From positions 1-7,455 of the forward strand of contig JAIRLV010000305.1 of the NCBI GenBank assembly GCA_031259185.1: DNA of 7,455 nucleotides. The letters are read 5' to 3'. The notes under the pieces were generated by a model. It was given only the letters and a program-made list of their open reading frames with translations. It made no database searches and was not told where the DNA came from. Made by a program: the position numbers and the translations under genes. The stretch is from Elusimicrobiota bacterium (GTDB lineage: Bacteria; RUG730). The first letter of the stretch is position 1. Each line of letters begins with the position of its first letter. Of the stretch, positions 5,412-7,455 are shown piece by piece.

Positions 5412-5730
5412 TAGAAATAAGAGGAAACCCTATGATTAGAGAAATAACAATCCCAAATCCCCACATTAATATAGTGTGTATTCTGTCAAATCTTTTGTCA
5501 ACTGCCTCAAATCTTTTGTCAACATCTTTTTTGAATTCTGCAAATTCGGTTTTTAGGGTAACAATATCATTTTTTAGTTCTTTATCAAGATGGAAGAAAT
5601 GGTTTGATTGTGATTTTAGAACTAATAAAAGCATATCTTCGTTTGTCAAAGCCTCACCACTACCCATTTTTAGCATCAATTTATTTGTGTTTTCGTCAAG
5701 CCATTTTGCGAATATATCATTTTCAAACAT
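5398..5730 (-). CDS. Bdr-like coiled-coil protein with C-terminal membrane anchor; probable moron
   Basis: This is the only convincing - strand gene. It encodes 110 residues from an ATG at 5730-5728, preceded on its own strand by AGGAGC seven bases upstream. The order is: acidic N-terminus (1-30), helical region with 'LLLVLKSQSNHF' (34-45), a coiled coil with two identical-type heptads VDKRFEA and VDKRFDR (70-83), then a membrane helix at about 88-106 and a short end (SKFFM). Coiled coil plus KxDxRF-type repeats plus C-terminal membrane segment matches the architecture of Borrelia Bdr-type proteins, which are carried on cp32 prophage plasmids, and of many small phage or Campylobacterota proteins. 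Function is unknown. Reverse orientation inside a structural operon suggests a self-transcribed cargo gene expressed in the lysogen. The + strand frame here (5432-5737) is a shadow. Confidence 0.7.
   Translation of the reverse strand: MFENDIFAKWLDENTNKLMLKMGSGEALTNEDMLLLVLKSQSNHFFHLDKELKNDIVTLKTEFAEFKKDVDKRFEAVDKRFDRIHTILMWGFGIVISLIIGFPLISKFFM
5486..5523 (-). repeat. 21-bp direct repeat encoding the heptad repeat
   Basis: A 17-base block (TCAAATCTTTTGTCAAC on the + strand) occurs at 5486-5502 and again at 5507-5523, a 21-base period. It encodes the two VDKRF heptads of the Bdr-like protein. Near-identical DNA suggests recent duplication and a potential for repeat-number variation, as known for Borrelia bdr genes. 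Confidence 0.8.
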
Positions 5731-5832
5731 TTTATAGCTCCTAATCTGAAAAGATTATTTGATAAAAATATAATAATATAAAAATAAATAAAAAGCAATA
5801 AAAAATATTAAATGAAATAAAGGAGTAAAAAT
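5731..5832. other. 102-base AT-rich divergent intergenic region
   Basis: This stretch separates the divergent Bdr-like gene and the sheath gene and holds the ribosome sites of both (AAAGGAG at 5819-5825 for the sheath; AGGAG complement at 5736-5740 for the Bdr-like gene). A small inverted repeat TAATC/GATTA (5742-5757) lies near the Bdr start. On the - strand, TATTAT/TATATT-like boxes around 5765-5780 could be a -10 element for the Bdr-like gene. The base composition makes such matches common, so no promoter is called firmly. Confidence 0.4.
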
Positions 5833-6771
5833 ATGAGCGATATATTGCTAGATTATGTATTTGAAGTGGATATAATAGAGCCGTTGCCTAGTGCGGATGT
5901 GACTATATTGCGTAGTGTGGCGGTTGTAGTGAAAGCAAAAGAAGGTATAACTGATACATTTGTAAGTATTGCGAATTCTGGACAAATATCTAATTATACT
6001 AACAATACAGATATAGTCCAGCTTTTCAATGCGGGAATGTCAAAAGTATATCTTGTTTTGTGGGATGGCGACGACGTAAGCGATTTAGTTGGAATTTTAG
6101 ATTCAGCTAAAGATAAATTTTTGACGCTTTTAGTCAGTAGCGATTATGGCGAGGCTAATTATGGCAATATATACGAGGCTATAAAGTCGTATAATTTTGT
6201 GTTAGGCAAGTCATTTATTAGCGAAGCGAATGCCAAAATATATGCGATGAAAACAAGGCATAGCGGATTTTTGACGATAGAAAGTAATAAAGATGCGAAT
6301 ATGTTTTATAGCTTCGGTAAATTATTGAGCGCTCTTGAATGGAATAATCAGCAATATATAGAATGTCCTAATAATGACTTGATAACTGATCTAAATGTAG
6401 CAAAAAATTATAGGGATGATAGGTTGTCGTTTGTGTTGACGAGTGCGACATATCAAAATCGGTTGGCTTTTTTTGTTGCAGGAGGGCAAGCGATAGCAGG
6501 ACCGTATATTATAGAGAACTTAAAAATAGATCTGCAAGCGAGTGCGTTGAAATATATTACCACGAATAGACCAGACTACACAATCACGCAAGCGGTGTTA
6601 TTACAGGATGAAGTTCAAAAAGTAATAGACGGATATATAGAGCAAGGTTTGTTGAGCGGCGGGAGCGTGCAGATAAAGTTGGTTAACGAGAATTTCGTGG
6701 CGAATGGTAAGGTAAGCGTGCCAAGACCAATGGCATTATGGGGAGTGAAGGTAGAGTTGGAGCAGAGTTAA
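5833..6771 (+). CDS. Contractile tail sheath protein
   Basis: This 312-residue protein has ATG 5833 with AAAGGAG seven bases upstream. The N-terminus shows a pattern recognised in Mu/Bcep-type sheath proteins: 'PSADVTILRSVAVVVKAKEG' (residues about 19-38), then 'IVQLFNAGMSKVYLVLWDG' (about 61-79) and 'FLTLLVSSDYGEANYG' (about 96-111). The middle contains 'RLSFVLTSATYQNRLAFFVAGGQAIAG', and the C-terminus has a 'LKYITTNRPDYTITQAVLLQDEVQKVIDGYIEQGLLSGG' helix-strand region, typical of the sheath's terminal beta-augmentation domain. Sheath subunits polymerise round the tail tube and contract to drive it into the host. At 312 residues it is short against the roughly 370-500 usual for sheaths. It shows the phage has a contractile tail. 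The gene is followed by a DUF5675 gene rather than directly by the tube gene. Confidence 0.75.
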   Translation: MSDILLDYVFEVDIIEPLPSADVTILRSVAVVVKAKEGITDTFVSIANSGQISNYTNNTDIVQLFNAGMSKVYLVLWDGDDVSDLVGILDSAKDKFLTLLVSSDYGEANYGNIYEAIKSYNFVLGKSFISEANAKIYAMKTRHSGFLTIESNKDANMFYSFGKLLSALEWNNQQYIECPNNDLITDLNVAKNYRDDRLSFVLTSATYQNRLAFFVAGGQAIAGPYIIENLKIDLQASALKYITTNRPDYTITQAVLLQDEVQKVIDGYIEQGLLSGGSVQIKLVNENFVANGKVSVPRPMALWGVKVELEQS

Positions 6772-6787
6772 AACTAAGAGAAATAAA

Positions 6788-7210
6788 ATGCGAATAGAAA
6801 TTAAGAGATTTTATAAGCCTAATTTGACGTTTGGAGATTTATTTATTGACGATGAATTTTTTTGTTATACGTTAGAATTACCTTATATAAATAATGAGCG
6901 GGATATCAGTTGCATAAAAGAGGATTATTATGTTGTAAAAAAGCATAATAGCCCTAAGTTTGGCGAATGTTTGAAAATATTTCAAAGTTTTGAAATGTAT
7001 GATGTGTATGAGCTTGGCGAAGTGGCAGGCAGGAGTGAAATATTGATACATTCTGGAAATTATGCGAGAGATACGAAAGGTTGTATATTGGTAGGAGATA
7101 TTATTTACACGCAAAATGAGGTAATTGGAAATTCAAAAAAAACATTGAAAAAATTGTTAGAGATATTAGATGAGCAAAATTATTTATATATTACAAAAAA
7201 AGGAGAATAA
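6788..7210 (+). CDS. DUF5675 family protein (L,D-transpeptidase-like motif)
   Basis: This 140-residue protein has the hallmarks of DUF5675: an N-terminal 'RIEIKRFYKPNLTFGDLFID' strand pair, then 'FCYTLELP' (25-32), and a conserved 'ILIHSGNYARDTKGCILVG' block (85-103) with His88, Gly90, Asn91 and Cys99. The spacing of His and the Gly-Cys pair recalls the HG...GC(I/V) catalytic block of L,D-transpeptidases (YkuD). A cell-wall role is therefore plausible, but no activity is established for the family to my knowledge. There is no signal peptide. The ribosome site before ATG 6788 is weak (AAGAGA). The gene lies 16 bases after the sheath stop, and its 3' end contains the ribosome site of the next gene, so it is co-transcribed with the tail genes. 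Its place between sheath and tube genes is unusual and suggests insertion. Confidence 0.75.
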   Translation: MRIEIKRFYKPNLTFGDLFIDDEFFCYTLELPYINNERDISCIKEDYYVVKKHNSPKFGECLKIFQSFEMYDVYELGEVAGRSEILIHSGNYARDTKGCILVGDIIYTQNEVIGNSKKTLKKLLEILDEQNYLYITKKGE

Positions 7211-7212
7211 TA

Positions 7213-7455
7213 ATGGCATATTCGTTTGATTTAGATAGGTGTAATTTTGGATTTAAATATAATGGCGTAAGTTACGAATTTGACAATATCACGAGCGATG
7301 TAATTGACAACCCAGAGGAGCAACATATTACAAGAGGCAGCAATAGAAAAGATATTAGAGGTATTAGATACAAAGTCAATATGAATCAGCCTATTGTAAG
7401 GACTCAAATAATCAAAGGCATTCCAAAAGATATACTTGAATTACTGCAAAGTATA
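7213..7455 (+). CDS. Probable tail tube protein, N-terminal part (3' partial)
   Basis: ATG 7213 is preceded by AGGAG (7201-7205, 7-base spacer) inside the end of the DUF5675 gene and opens a frame of 81 codons to the window edge without a stop. The start reads MAYSFDLDRCNFGFKYNG, followed by 'HITRGSNRKDIRGIRYKVN' and 'PIVRTQIIKGIPKDILELL'. Beta-strand-rich sequence with a conserved-looking 'TRG.N...G..Y' segment, positioned just downstream of the sheath, fits a myovirus tail tube protein (Mu gpM or DUF3277-like), which forms the rigid inner channel for DNA passage. The family is not certain from the fragment, so the role leans on gene order. Confidence 0.5.
   Translation, partial: MAYSFDLDRCNFGFKYNGVSYEFDNITSDVIDNPEEQHITRGSNRKDIRGIRYKVNMNQPIVRTQIIKGIPKDILELLQSI

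Noticed and set aside
5432-5737. 101-residue + strand frame opposite the Bdr-like gene
   Set aside because: Serine/phenylalanine-rich composition typical of an antisense shadow, and the - strand frame has coherent heptads, a membrane helix and a proper ribosome site.

Overview
This window is a stretch of the late (virion) operon of a tailed phage or prophage with a contractile tail, from a strongly AT-rich host (roughly 30% G+C by eye). Identification rests on protein motifs and gene order: portal C-terminus (DUF1073/HI1409-like), Mu gpF-like head morphogenesis protein, coiled-coil scaffold candidate, cement/decoration-like protein, major capsid protein (DUF2184-like), connector candidate, gp10/gpG-like tail completion protein, tail-terminator candidate, tail sheath, and the start of a probable tail tube gene. 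This is a Bcep781/Mu-like myovirus morphogenesis order. The host cannot be fixed from the sequence. AT-richness, free use of AGC and GCG codons beside A/T-ending codons, and a Bdr-like coiled-coil membrane protein would suit Campylobacterota (Campylobacter, Helicobacter, Arcobacter relatives), with Brachyspira or Fusobacteria as alternatives; this is low-confidence inference.

Layout: bases 2-3577 hold the head module, all on the + strand, with short gaps or ATGA-type overlaps and good Shine-Dalgarno sites. A 42-residue repeat-containing ORF lies just upstream of the capsid gene and overlaps its start. A strong inverted repeat (3584-3621) closes the head module. Bases 3679-5392 hold the connector and tail-completion genes plus a holin-like membrane protein. 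Bases 5398-5730 carry a single gene on the - strand, a probable moron. Bases 5833-7455 hold the sheath, a DUF5675 protein and the start of the tube gene.

The portal, capsid, scaffold and gpF-like protein would build the prohead. The genes at 3679, 3966 and 4958 would close the head-tail junction, and sheath plus tube make the contractile tail. Three genes look like cargo or lysis functions scattered among the structural genes: the holin-like ORF (4449), the Bdr-like - strand gene (5398-5730) and DUF5675 (6788).

The most interesting signal is at 4796-4957. The holin-like gene ends at AAA AAG TAA inside a dnaX-type slippery heptamer (A AAA AAG), with a possible stem-loop 8 nt downstream. The -1 frame then stays open for 51 codons and ends immediately before the next gene's ATG. 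That frame has no conventional start codon before 4898, so a programmed -1 frameshift (or a single-base homopolymer break) is the simplest explanation for an otherwise empty 152-base gap.
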